Below are positions 1-6,797 of a stretch of 64,000 nucleotides of DNA, in pieces. This DNA comes from Clostridiales bacterium (lineage in GTDB: Bacteria; Bacillota; Clostridia; Oscillospirales; Oscillospiraceae). How positions within the stretch are numbered: the stretch's first letter is position 1; every line of letters begins with the position of its first letter. The stretch lies in NCBI GenBank assembly GCA_004556755.1, contig SFFW01000005.1:1-64000 (forward strand), read 5' to 3'. Both the position numbers and the translations under genes were made by a program. The notes under the pieces were generated by a model, which had not been told where the DNA came from, searched no databases, and saw nothing but the letters and a program-made list of their open reading frames with translations.

Positions 1-244
1 TTGTTTTTATTAACACTGATAGCAGACATATTTAAGTCCTCCTGTTTTCTTTTTTATGGCTTTATTATATCCAGTAGTCGTTCCTTGTTCTGTGATTTTG
101 TCACTTATCGCCGGAGACTGTTTCACCGGGCCAACTATCCATGGTTCCGGTTATCATACCCAATTCCGGTACGGCAGGCGCCACGTAATACGGTTTTACG
201 CAAGAAACGGATATTGCAGACCCCTTCAAGGGGATAGGTCAGAC
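1..244. other. Non-coding left edge, probable end of an integrated element
   Basis: No convincing gene is visible. The first 120 bases are clearly more AT-rich than the chromosome to the right, and the open frames here lack a ribosome site. Short hairpins occur (for example CCCC-TTCAA-GGGG near 221-233). Because position 245 starts the 3' half of a tRNA gene whose 5' half is absent, this stretch is best read as the terminal part of an element that entered the tRNA gene and continues left of the window. That reading is inference. Confidence 0.4.
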
Positions 245-289
245 CTCCTAAGCGCAAGGTAGTGAGTTCGAGTCTCGCCGGGGGTGCCA
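245..289 (+). other. 3' half of a tRNA-Arg(CCT) gene, probable attachment-site (attR) copy
   Basis: From the anticodon loop onward the sequence follows tRNA numbering exactly: C32 T33, anticodon CCT at 247-249, A37 A38, stem GCGCA, a five-base variable loop, T arm GTGAG-TTCGAGT-CTCGC, acceptor strand CGGGGGT, discriminator G, and encoded CCA at 287-289. The bases upstream (CAGAC) cannot pair with the anticodon stem, and no matching 5' acceptor strand lies at 1-244. A tRNA 3' half followed by the tRNA's own terminator is the usual footprint of tyrosine-recombinase integration. An alternative is a group I intron in the anticodon loop, but the base before the exon is not the expected G. Confidence 0.6.
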
Positions 290-330
290 AAACCGACAAG
301 CCTTATCGCAGGCTTGTCGGTTTTACTTTT
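289..330 (+). terminator. Intrinsic terminator after the tRNA-Arg 3' half
   Basis: A 14-bp perfect stem (AAAACCGACAAGCC at 289-302 with its complement at 311-324) with an 8-base loop and a T-rich tail ending near 330. Confidence 0.85.
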
Positions 331-343
331 TCCTGAAAATTTG

Positions 344-747
344 CTACAAAAGCTCAAGGAGCCGGGGACCGTATGCCTCGTCGACCGCCGAAGCGTGGGG
401 GATTTCCGAGATCGCAAGGGCAAGCGACCGGCTGTCCAGCGTCTCCAAACGGGGCAGGGTCTCGGCAAACTCCGTCTGATAAAACTCGTCGGTGACGTCG
501 TGGAAGGCACGGATGCTGACGAGGCTGTCGCACAGGGATATCTCCTTTGCGATGGCGTCTCCCGTGGCGATGGCGATGCCCGCACCCTCACGGACTGCGG
601 TGACTGCGGTCATAACGCAGTCCTTTGCACGCAGAACTGCTGCGGTCGTGTGCGTGCATAGACCTTCTTTGCGTCCTTGCTGCCGAGCATTTTAAGACCT
701 GCGGTGCCGAACAGCACGCCTGCTGCAAATAAACCCGTTTCCTTCAT
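344..747 (-). pseudogene. Frameshifted small gene, DUF6110-like N-terminus
   Basis: An ATG at 747 with an upstream AGGAGAG opens a frame starting MKETGLFAAGVLFGTAGL, then LGSKDAKKVY, which resembles the DUF6110 family of small Gram-positive proteins often found near metal-transporting P-type ATPases. The frame then hits a stop, but the family-like continuation HTTAAVLRAKDCVM appears in another frame and runs to 344. The two halves are out of register by one base (or two the other way) near the repeat GCACGCACACG. The last ~60 residues are not recognised. Either a pseudogene or a sequencing or assembly error; the family name is from memory of motifs. Confidence 0.45.
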
Positions 748-791
748 GCTCGTAATAATTCTCTCCTGTTATGCCTTTAAATTATATCGGC

Positions 792-2003
792 TTACGCCTC
801 GCTGATTATACGGTGAATGACCTCGGAGCAGTGCTTTTCGTCGTAGATGACGGGGACGGGGTAGATGGGGTTTGCTTCCTTGAGTGCCCACTGTACCATC
901 TGCGGAATGTCCTTTTCCTCGATATTTGCAAAGCCCGTGGGGATGTTCATGCGCTTGTTCATGGCACGGATCTCGGCGATGAACGCCTTTGCCTTCTCCT
1001 CGTCGCTGCCGGAGGTCTTAACGCCGGTAAGCTCTGAAAGATGCGCAAGCTTTGCGTAGACCGCAGAGCCGTAGTCCTCAAGCACGATGGGCAGGATGAC
1101 TGCGTTTGCAAGACCGTGCGGAGTGTTGTACAGACCGCCGAGGGTGTGCGCAATGGCGTGTACGTTGCCGACGCCCGCTCTCGTGAAAGCAAAGCCCGCC
1201 TTGAACGATGCGATGAGCATTTCCTGACGTGCTTCCATGTCGTTGCCGTCGTTGTACGCACGCTCAAGGTACTTGAATATTGCGACGGTCGCTTCCTCTG
1301 CGAGACGGTCGGTCTCCTTCGTGGTGTTCTTCCAGCAGACGTATGCCTCGACTGCGTGAGTCAGAGCGTCCATACCCGTGGTGGAGGTGGTCTTAGGCGG
1401 GAGGTTGCGGGTGGTTTCGGGGTCAAGAACCGCATACTTCGGGATGAGACAGAGGTCCATTATCGCATACTTGTGATGCGTTTTCTCGTCGGTGATGACC
1501 GCCGCTATCGTGGTCTCGGAGCCGGTGCCTGCGGTGGTGGGGACGGCGACGAAGGTGGGTATCTTGTGCATGACCTTGAACAGACCCGCCATCTTGTTGA
1601 CGGAGCGGTTCGGATGAACGACTCTTGCCGCTGCGCCCTTTGCGGCATCCATCGGAGAGCCGCCGCCGATCGCAAGGAAGGCGTCGCAGCCGTTTTCAAG
1701 ATACATCTTCTGTATCTCGTTTACAACGGTGACGGTGGGGTTTGCGGCGACCTGAGAGTAGTGAACGGTCTCGATTCCGACGGCGTTCAGTGACTCCATG
1801 ATAGGGGGAGCGATGGTCTTGCCGACGGTGCGTCCCGTGACGACCATGACCTTCTTGTTGCCGTGCTTTTTAAACAGCTCCGGGATCTTGGAGACGGAGC
1901 CTTCGCCGCTGACGGTTATGGGTTTTCTCCAGGGGAGGCAGCGGGCGCCGAGGTCAAATACGGTCTGGAAGCTGCGGTAATATGCTTTCTTTAAGTTAGA
2001 CAT
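792..2003 (-). CDS. Iron-containing alcohol dehydrogenase
   Basis: A 403-residue group III (iron-dependent) alcohol dehydrogenase, expected to interconvert alcohols and aldehydes with NAD(P)H in the cytoplasm. The nucleotide-binding motif GGGSPMDAAK lies near residues 113-122 and TAGTGSE near 157-163. The metal ligands of the family are present as D212 and H216 (MDALTHAVEAY) and H282 and H296 (HAIAHTLGGLYNTPHG). Length is typical. The start is supported by AGGAG upstream of the ATG at 2003. It stands alone, with no aldehyde dehydrogenase beside it, so the natural substrate (ethanol, butanol or a diol) cannot be told from sequence. Confidence 0.92.
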   Translation of the reverse strand: MSNLKKAYYRSFQTVFDLGARCLPWRKPITVSGEGSVSKIPELFKKHGNKKVMVVTGRTVGKTIAPPIMESLNAVGIETVHYSQVAANPTVTVVNEIQKMYLENGCDAFLAIGGGSPMDAAKGAAARVVHPNRSVNKMAGLFKVMHKIPTFVAVPTTAGTGSETTIAAVITDEKTHHKYAIMDLCLIPKYAVLDPETTRNLPPKTTSTTGMDALTHAVEAYVCWKNTTKETDRLAEEATVAIFKYLERAYNDGNDMEARQEMLIASFKAGFAFTRAGVGNVHAIAHTLGGLYNTPHGLANAVILPIVLEDYGSAVYAKLAHLSELTGVKTSGSDEEKAKAFIAEIRAMNKRMNIPTGFANIEEKDIPQMVQWALKEANPIYPVPVIYDEKHCSEVIHRIISEA

Positions 2004-2079
2004 ACCGAATTCTCCTTGCTTGTCGATAATTTTACATTTAAATTATATATGTAACGGCAAATAACGTCAAGCGCAAAAG

Positions 2080-2126
2080 TTAAGCTGACGGGAGTTCGGC
2101 TTAATCGCTTGACAGATACGCCGAAG
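2080..2126. repeat. Fragment of a dispersed intergenic repeat
   Basis: TTAAGCTGACGGGAGTT at 2080-2096 is identical over 17 bases to 54487-54503, and the following TTAATCGCTTGACA matches the element there again after a gap of about 40 bases. This looks like an internally deleted copy of the element at 54487-54757. It lies in the leader of the following operon. Confidence 0.5.
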
Positions 2127-2139
2127 GGAGTGTAAACTT

Positions 2140-2163
2140 ATGTTGTTAAATCCTTGCTTTTGA
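2140..2163 (+). CDS. Possible 7-codon leader ORF (MLLNPCF)
   Basis: ATG at 2140 is preceded by GGGAG at a 9-base spacing and encodes MLLNPCF before TGA. A 6-bp hairpin (GGGTCT-CAA-AGACCC, 2172-2186) lies between it and the first gene of the operon, which has no good Shine-Dalgarno of its own. Translational coupling or attenuation is conceivable, but a frame this short may be chance. Confidence 0.25.
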   Translation: MLLNPCF

Positions 2164-2181
2164 AAGGAACGGGGTCTCAAA

Positions 2182-2301
2182 GACCCGAAGAATGACATGA
2201 AGAAAAAGAACATTTGCATAATAGCCGCAGTGCTGCTCGTTGACCCGAAGAATGATATGAAGAAAAAGAACATTTGCATAATAGCCGCAGTGCTGCTCGT
2301 T
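2182..2301 (+). repeat. 60-bp tandem duplication spanning a gene start
   Basis: 2182-2241 and 2242-2301 are identical except for one base (C2196 versus T2256). Each unit contains the start codon and 15 codons of a hydrophobic N-terminus. Sixty is a multiple of three, so the frame stays open through both copies. Confidence 0.95.
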
Positions 2302-2937
2302 GCCCTTGCGGTCGTACTGTATTTCGTGCTGAGAGACGACGGGGAGGCCGCAACGACCTTCGACCCCTCCATGACGGTGGTCGAGGACTCGGCAAGGGGA
2401 CTCAAGCTTATCTCGCTCGACACCATTGCGGGCGCTTACGTTGAGGACGGAAGCGACACCGTATCGGAAAATATATTCACGGCGCTGTTTCAAAATGCCG
2501 GAGGAAGCACGCTCCAGCTTGCAAACGCAGTCATCACGATAAACGGAACGGAGTACCGCTTTGACATTACGACGCTGCCTCCCGGAGCGCAGGTCCGTGT
2601 GATGGAGAAGGACAAAAAGCAGATGCCGGAGACCTTCGAAAGCTGCACCCTGAGTGCGGAGAACATCATATGGTTTGAAAGCGAGCCGAGCCTGTGCGAG
2701 GACAGATTTGAGATCATCGAGCGCAGCGGCGGTCTTGTCGTCACCAACATATCGGATGAAACGGTCTCGGCACCCATCTATCTGTTCTACAAAAACTACG
2801 ACGGTGAAATTTACATCGGCGGCATCACCTACATGACGACAGTGGAAAAATCCCTTGCGCCGGGCGAAAGCGTTGCGGTCGTTGCGGGACACTTTATACC
2901 CGGTTCGTCGAAGCTTATGTACGTCTATGTTCCGTAA
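2197..2937 (+). CDS. Membrane-anchored protein of unknown function with duplicated N-terminus
   Basis: If translated from the first ATG the protein has 246 residues and begins with MKKKNICIIAAVLLV twice, at residues 1-15 and 21-35, before one longer hydrophobic segment (to about residue 45) and an extracellular domain of about 200 residues. The second ATG at 2257 gives the presumed ancestral 226-residue form with one membrane anchor. The external part is rich in short beta-type stretches (for example VVTNISDETVSAPIYLFY) and I do not recognise it. It overlaps the kinase-like gene downstream by 11 bases, so it is the first gene of that operon. It could be a substrate, partner or unrelated surface protein. 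Confidence 0.75.
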   Translation: MKKKNICIIAAVLLVDPKNDMKKKNICIIAAVLLVALAVVLYFVLRDDGEAATTFDPSMTVVEDSARGLKLISLDTIAGAYVEDGSDTVSENIFTALFQNAGGSTLQLANAVITINGTEYRFDITTLPPGAQVRVMEKDKKQMPETFESCTLSAENIIWFESEPSLCEDRFEIIERSGGLVVTNISDETVSAPIYLFYKNYDGEIYIGGITYMTTVEKSLAPGESVAVVAGHFIPGSSKLMYVYVP

Positions 2938-3736
2938 GTGCTTTGACTTTTCTGGGGTGCGCCTGTGCATCTCGGCACCCTGCGAGCTTGCAGTCACGGA
3001 TAAGCTCTCTCGCTTTGAAACGGAGCGGGAGGACGCCTGCGTGACCGTGCGTCTGAGCTTTGCCGACGCCTTGCCGCAGCCGCATGAGGGCGACGGCAGG
3101 AGGTACCTTTATAACACCGCACGGGACAAAAATGCCGCACCCTACGCCGCCGTCGAGGGCGAGGGAGCGGACCGGAGTATCCTCGTGTCGGAGGAGTACC
3201 GGAAGTTTACGGATGCGGTGAGTGTTCTCAAAGCGCTGGACCTAAACCACATACTTCTGGAGCGAAACGCCGTCGTGCTTCACGCCTCGTATATCGAACA
3301 CGAGGGAGACTCCGTGCTGTTTTGCGCTCCGAGCGGGACGGGAAAGTCCACGCAGGCGGAGCTGTGGAAAAAGTACCGCAGCGCAAAGATAATAAACGGC
3401 GACCGCTGCCTTATAAGAAAGGGCGAGGCGGGCTTTACCGCCGGAGGCATATACTACTCCGGCACCTCGGAATACTGCGAAAACCGAACGCTGCCGATAA
3501 AGGCGATCGTCCTTCTGCGCAAGGCACGGGAGAACAGCATCGAGCCGATAGGGGGCATTACGGCGTTTCGGAGCATATTCAGGGAATGCGCCCACAAGAC
3601 GGCTTACCCCGACGATCCGGCTTTGGCGGCGATGCTCATATCCGAGCTTGTAAAGACCGTTCCCACGGCGCTGCTGTCCTGCCTGGCGGACGAGGGTGCG
3701 GTCTGCACTCTTGAGGAATATCTGCGGAGAATATGA
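2927..3736 (+). CDS. HprK-like P-loop kinase
   Basis: 269 residues with a clear Walker A, APSGTGKST at residues 134-142, preceded by the strand VVLHASYIEHEGDSVLFC and followed by INGDR (157-161). This arrangement is seen in HPr kinase-like proteins that accompany radical SAM/PqqD cassettes (such as ScmC of the SynChlorMet cassette) and lasso-peptide kinases. It may phosphorylate a peptide or protein; this is inference. The start ATG at 2927 lies inside the previous gene and its stop is one base before the radical SAM gene, so translation is probably coupled. No HPr-binding or PTS genes are nearby, arguing against a role in carbon catabolite control. Confidence 0.75.
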   Translation: MFRKCFDFSGVRLCISAPCELAVTDKLSRFETEREDACVTVRLSFADALPQPHEGDGRRYLYNTARDKNAAPYAAVEGEGADRSILVSEEYRKFTDAVSVLKALDLNHILLERNAVVLHASYIEHEGDSVLFCAPSGTGKSTQAELWKKYRSAKIINGDRCLIRKGEAGFTAGGIYYSGTSEYCENRTLPIKAIVLLRKARENSIEPIGGITAFRSIFRECAHKTAYPDDPALAAMLISELVKTVPTALLSCLADEGAVCTLEEYLRRI

Positions 3737-3737
3737 T

Positions 3738-4880
3738 ATGGAATCACAATACGTAGAATCGAGAATAAGCCGCCACCTGCACTACCGTGCAAAGGCTTCG
3801 GGAATGCCGCTGTCCGGCACCTTTGAGCTTACGCCGTGCTGCAACTTAAGCTGCAAGATGTGCTACGTCAGAAAGAGCATGGGCGAGGTGCAAACCGAGG
3901 GCGGACTGATGAGCGCCGAGGAATGGATAGAGCTTGGCAGAAAAGCACGGGACAGGGGTATGCTGTACCTGCTGCTCACCGGCGGTGAGCCCCTCTCCAG
4001 ACCAGACTTTCGGGAAATTTACACCGCTCTGCGCAGGCTGGGACTTGTCATTTCGGTGAACACGAACGGAACGCTTATTGACGACGAAATGGTCGAGTTC
4101 TTTGCAGCCGACCCTCCGTCAAAGATAAATATGTCGCTGTACGGCAGCAGCCGTGAGACCTACAAAGAGCTGTGCGGAGTGCCGGAGGCATTTGACCGGG
4201 CGATGTACGCCGTCGAAAAGCTCCGCAGCCGCGGCATAACCGTTAAGATAAACTACAGCGTCACTCGCTACAACCTTCCCGATTTCGACGGGATATTCGC
4301 TGCCGCCGAGGAAAACGGCTGTCACGTTCAGCTTGCGTCGTATATGTTCCCGCCGCTGCGCCGTGACGAGAACAGCGTCGGACAAAACGACAGACTGACG
4401 CCGGAGGAATCCGCCGCCGTCTCGCTTTACGCCGAGAAGCGGCGCATGAGCGAGGAGGAATATCTTGAGCGCTGCCGCATGAGAGCGGAAAAGTGCGGCG
4501 GTATCGACTGCGACGAATGTCGGGACGAGCCGTCGGAGCATATCGGTTGCCGTGCGGGCAGCACCGCATTTTGGATAGATTGGAACGGCGGTATGAGCGC
4601 CTGCGGAATGATTCCGCTCACGGCGGCAAACGTCCGAGAGGTCGGCTTTGACGCAGCTTGGGCTGCGGTGAGGAGCGCAACGCAAGAGATACTGCTGCCG
4701 CCTAAATGCACCGCCTGCGCAAGCCGTGACGTGTGCATGATGTGCGCCGCCTCCTGCTACTGCGAGACGGGCAGCTTCTCAAAGGAGCCGAAGTACCTGT
4801 GCCGCAGAACGGAGGAGCTTATAAGGCTCAGCGCCGAGGAGATCGCAAAAAGGAGAGAAGAAAATGAAAGCAAATCCTGA
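3738..4880 (+). CDS. Radical SAM/SPASM enzyme, PqqE-like
   Basis: 380 residues. The radical SAM CX3CX2C motif is at C35, C39 and C42 (TPCCNLSCKMCYV). The SAM-binding TGGEPLSRPD follows. The C-terminal third is a SPASM-type region with many cysteines (CGGIDCDEC, GCRAG, CGM, CTACASRDVCMMCAASCYC) expected to carry two auxiliary iron-sulfur clusters. Such enzymes usually modify ribosomal peptides or proteins. It sits between an HprK-like kinase and a PqqD-like recognition protein and overlaps the latter by 17 bases, which fits a peptide-modification operon. The start at 3738 is chosen because it follows the upstream stop directly and begins before the conserved core. Confidence 0.88.
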   Translation: MESQYVESRISRHLHYRAKASGMPLSGTFELTPCCNLSCKMCYVRKSMGEVQTEGGLMSAEEWIELGRKARDRGMLYLLLTGGEPLSRPDFREIYTALRRLGLVISVNTNGTLIDDEMVEFFAADPPSKINMSLYGSSRETYKELCGVPEAFDRAMYAVEKLRSRGITVKINYSVTRYNLPDFDGIFAAAEENGCHVQLASYMFPPLRRDENSVGQNDRLTPEESAAVSLYAEKRRMSEEEYLERCRMRAEKCGGIDCDECRDEPSEHIGCRAGSTAFWIDWNGGMSACGMIPLTAANVREVGFDAAWAAVRSATQEILLPPKCTACASRDVCMMCAASCYCETGSFSKEPKYLCRRTEELIRLSAEEIAKRREENESKS

Positions 4881-5130
4881 GTTTATATCGAGGGACATAG
4901 CGGGGGAGACCGTGCTTGTTCCCGTCGGCACGGCGGCAAAGCGCTGCGGCGGACTTATCGCCTGCAACGAGGTCGGCTCTTTTATTTGGCACCGCCTTGA
5001 AAACGAGTGCAGCATGGAGGAGCTTTGCAACGCCGTCCTTGCGGAGTTTGAGGTGTCGCCTGAGACCGCAATGGCGGACACGAAGGAATTCGTCGGAAGG
5101 CTCAAAGAGCTCGGTGCGATAATCGGATAA
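4864..5130 (+). CDS. PqqD-like peptide-recognition protein
   Basis: 88 residues of PqqD type: an N-terminal strand region (ETVLVPVGTAAKRCGGLIACN), the helix start EVGSFIWHRLE, then SMEELCNAVLAEFEVSPE and DTKEFVGRLKELGAI. PqqD proteins form the winged-helix RRE fold that binds the leader of a precursor peptide and brings it to the radical SAM partner. The start has AGGAGAGAAGAAA upstream and lies inside the radical SAM gene. It is the last gene before a strong terminator, and no short precursor gene follows it. Confidence 0.82.
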   Translation: MKANPEFISRDIAGETVLVPVGTAAKRCGGLIACNEVGSFIWHRLENECSMEELCNAVLAEFEVSPETAMADTKEFVGRLKELGAIIG

Positions 5131-5133
5131 AGC

Positions 5134-5170
5134 AAAACGTCCGAACACCCCGGTGTTCGGACGTTTTTCA
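5134..5170 (+). terminator. Terminator of the radical SAM/PqqD operon
   Basis: Perfect 14-bp stem (AAACGTCCGAACAC and complement) with a short C-rich loop and TTTTT tail. Confidence 0.92.
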
Positions 5171-5228
5171 ACTGACGGAATCCAAACCCCTGTCGGCTTT
5201 GACGGGTGGATTTTCGCCTGTCAGCTTA
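5171..5228. repeat. Partial copy of the dispersed repeat (solo terminal repeat)
   Basis: The stretch containing CCCCTGTCGGCTTTGACGGG, then TGGATTTTCGCC, matches the left end of the element at 54487-54757 at most positions (CTCCTGTCGGTTTTGACGGG, then CGGATTTCCGCC). Only this end is present here. Confidence 0.6.
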
Positions 5229-5235
5229 TTAAAAA

Positions 5236-5265
5236 ACATCCCGCCGAAGGCTTTCGGCGGGATGT
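5236..5265 (-). terminator. Terminator of the SGNH hydrolase gene
   Basis: Stem ACATCCCGCCGAA with complement TTCGGCGGGATGT; on the minus strand it is followed by a run of T. The plus strand also has a T run, so it may work in both directions. Confidence 0.85.
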
Positions 5266-5276
5266 GAGTTTTTTGC

Positions 5277-6599
5277 TTATCTGAACATCTCTACGGGGAT
5301 CTGATTTACAAAGTTCTGCTGACCTGCGGCGTTGTGGTGGATGCCGTCGGGAGTCTGATCGGAGATCAGAGCGTATGCATCGTCTGCGCTGTGCATTGCG
5401 CTGAGGTCAATGAAGCCGTCGGCGGGAGCTTCGTTTTCAAGCCACTCATTGAGCTGGAGACGGATAGCGTCGATCTCCTCGGTCCACTGAACGTCGTCGC
5501 CTCTGCCGAACACGTTGCGGGTGTAGCCCTTCCACGGGGTGATCTCGCAGAAGTAGATCTTAACGCCCTGAGCGTGTGCCATGTTGATGAGCTGCTGATA
5601 GCCCGCTACCATCTCCTCGAAGGTGACGGTGGAGAGCTTGTCGGCCTTGGAAGCGCAGTGGGGGTGAACGATGTCGTTGATGCCGAGCTTTACGATGACG
5701 TACTTAACGCCGTGCTGAGACAGAACGTCTTTCTGGAAGCGGTCAACGCCCGCCTCGCCGAGGAGGTTTGCGGCAGCGCCCACACCGTTTGCGATAAGGC
5801 GGTTGCCCTTGATGGCTTCCTGAGTTACACTGACATTATTTATGCCGTTTGCACGCAGCTTTGCGGCGAGCATACGGGGGATCTCGTTTGCGAGGGTGGA
5901 GTCGCCGAAGAATACGCAGACGTCGGTGTCCTTTGCCGCCATAACGTCCATTCCGACGAGTGCGGGGATGATCTCATAGGAGCCGGAGTCGGCTTCAAAC
6001 TTGAGCTTTATGCCGGTGAGCATATTGTTGATGCGGGTCTGATTGCCGACGGCGACATAGGAGTCGGCACCGATAAGACCGATGGTGCGCATGACGTTGA
6101 TGCCCCTGTAGTATGCGGTGACTGCAAGGCTCTCGCCTGCGGTGACATTGATCGCAACAGGATCGGAGGTGATGACCTGACCTGCGGGGATGGTCACACG
6201 GGTCTTGCCGCCGAAGGTAACGGTCACACGGGTGCTGCCGTCAACCTTCTTGTGGTTGTCGGGGTCTCCCTTTGCGACGTTGCAGGCGGATATGGTCAGG
6301 GGAAGATTGCCGAACTCGTTGGAGAAGGTAAGACGAACCGCAGAGCCGCTTGCCGTGGGCTGAATGACGACACGGGAAGTGACGAGGGATACGGGAACGC
6401 CGAGCTTGTCCAGCACGCCGAGATCGTTGAGGCTTGCGCTTATGGGGCTGGTGCTCCATGCGCTGACCCATTTGCCGTCCTCGTTGACGGTCGTGGTTTT
6501 GTCCTCCTTAAAGAAACCCGCACCTGCAGTGGTGGGGATAAGCGTGACGACAAAAAGAAGAACAAGTGTCAGGCTTATAAGTTTTTTAACTTTTTTCAT
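5277..6599 (-). CDS. Secreted SGNH/GDSL-family hydrolase
   Basis: 440 residues with an N-terminal signal peptide (MKKVKKLISLTLVLLFVVTL then a small-residue cleavage zone near 26). The N-terminal 210 residues form a beta-rich domain. The catalytic domain carries block I FGDSTL with nucleophile S234, the LGIND motif (305-309), and the C-terminal D418-x-x-H421 (PDGIHHN). Family members cleave esters of polysaccharides or lipids; the actual ester is unknown. Start supported by GGAGGAAAT before the ATG at 6599. It is a single-gene unit ending at the bidirectional hairpin, divergent from the LCP gene. Confidence 0.88.
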   Translation of the reverse strand: MKKVKKLISLTLVLLFVVTLIPTTAGAGFFKEDKTTTVNEDGKWVSAWSTSPISASLNDLGVLDKLGVPVSLVTSRVVIQPTASGSAVRLTFSNEFGNLPLTISACNVAKGDPDNHKKVDGSTRVTVTFGGKTRVTIPAGQVITSDPVAINVTAGESLAVTAYYRGINVMRTIGLIGADSYVAVGNQTRINNMLTGIKLKFEADSGSYEIIPALVGMDVMAAKDTDVCVFFGDSTLANEIPRMLAAKLRANGINNVSVTQEAIKGNRLIANGVGAAANLLGEAGVDRFQKDVLSQHGVKYVIVKLGINDIVHPHCASKADKLSTVTFEEMVAGYQQLINMAHAQGVKIYFCEITPWKGYTRNVFGRGDDVQWTEEIDAIRLQLNEWLENEAPADGFIDLSAMHSADDAYALISDQTPDGIHHNAAGQQNFVNQIPVEMFR

Positions 6600-6738
6600 A
6601 TTTCCTCCAAAGCTTTAAATGTTTAAAAAGGTTTCGAGTAAAATAATAATTTGTTGTAAACAAATTGTCAATAATTTATTTCAAAAAATTTAAAATTTTC
6701 TCAACTTTTTGAGGAAGTGTGAAATTTTCATGTACAGA

Positions 6739-6767
6739 TTGAATTTTACCCCGCCAAGGTGTATAAT
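6739..6767 (+). promoter_or_regulatory. Sigma-A-type promoter of the LCP gene
   Basis: TTGAAT (6739-6744), 17 bp, perfect TATAAT (6762-6767), about 30 bases before the start codon at 6798. Confidence 0.75.
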
Positions 6768-6797
6768 CTCCACAAATTCTCCGTTCGGGAGGTCCAT

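Noticed and set aside
1..237. Open frames of 60-78 codons at the left edge
   Set aside because: No ribosome site, atypical composition, and they run into the tRNA half.
220..289. Group I intron in the anticodon loop of tRNA-Arg
   Set aside because: The base before the 3' exon is not G and I see no P7 or other core motifs; an attachment-site scar explains it more simply.
5334..6626. 430-codon frame antisense to the SGNH hydrolase gene
   Set aside because: Shadow of a well-supported gene; similar long antisense frames at 32889-34028 and 39184-40125 are GC-skew artefacts.
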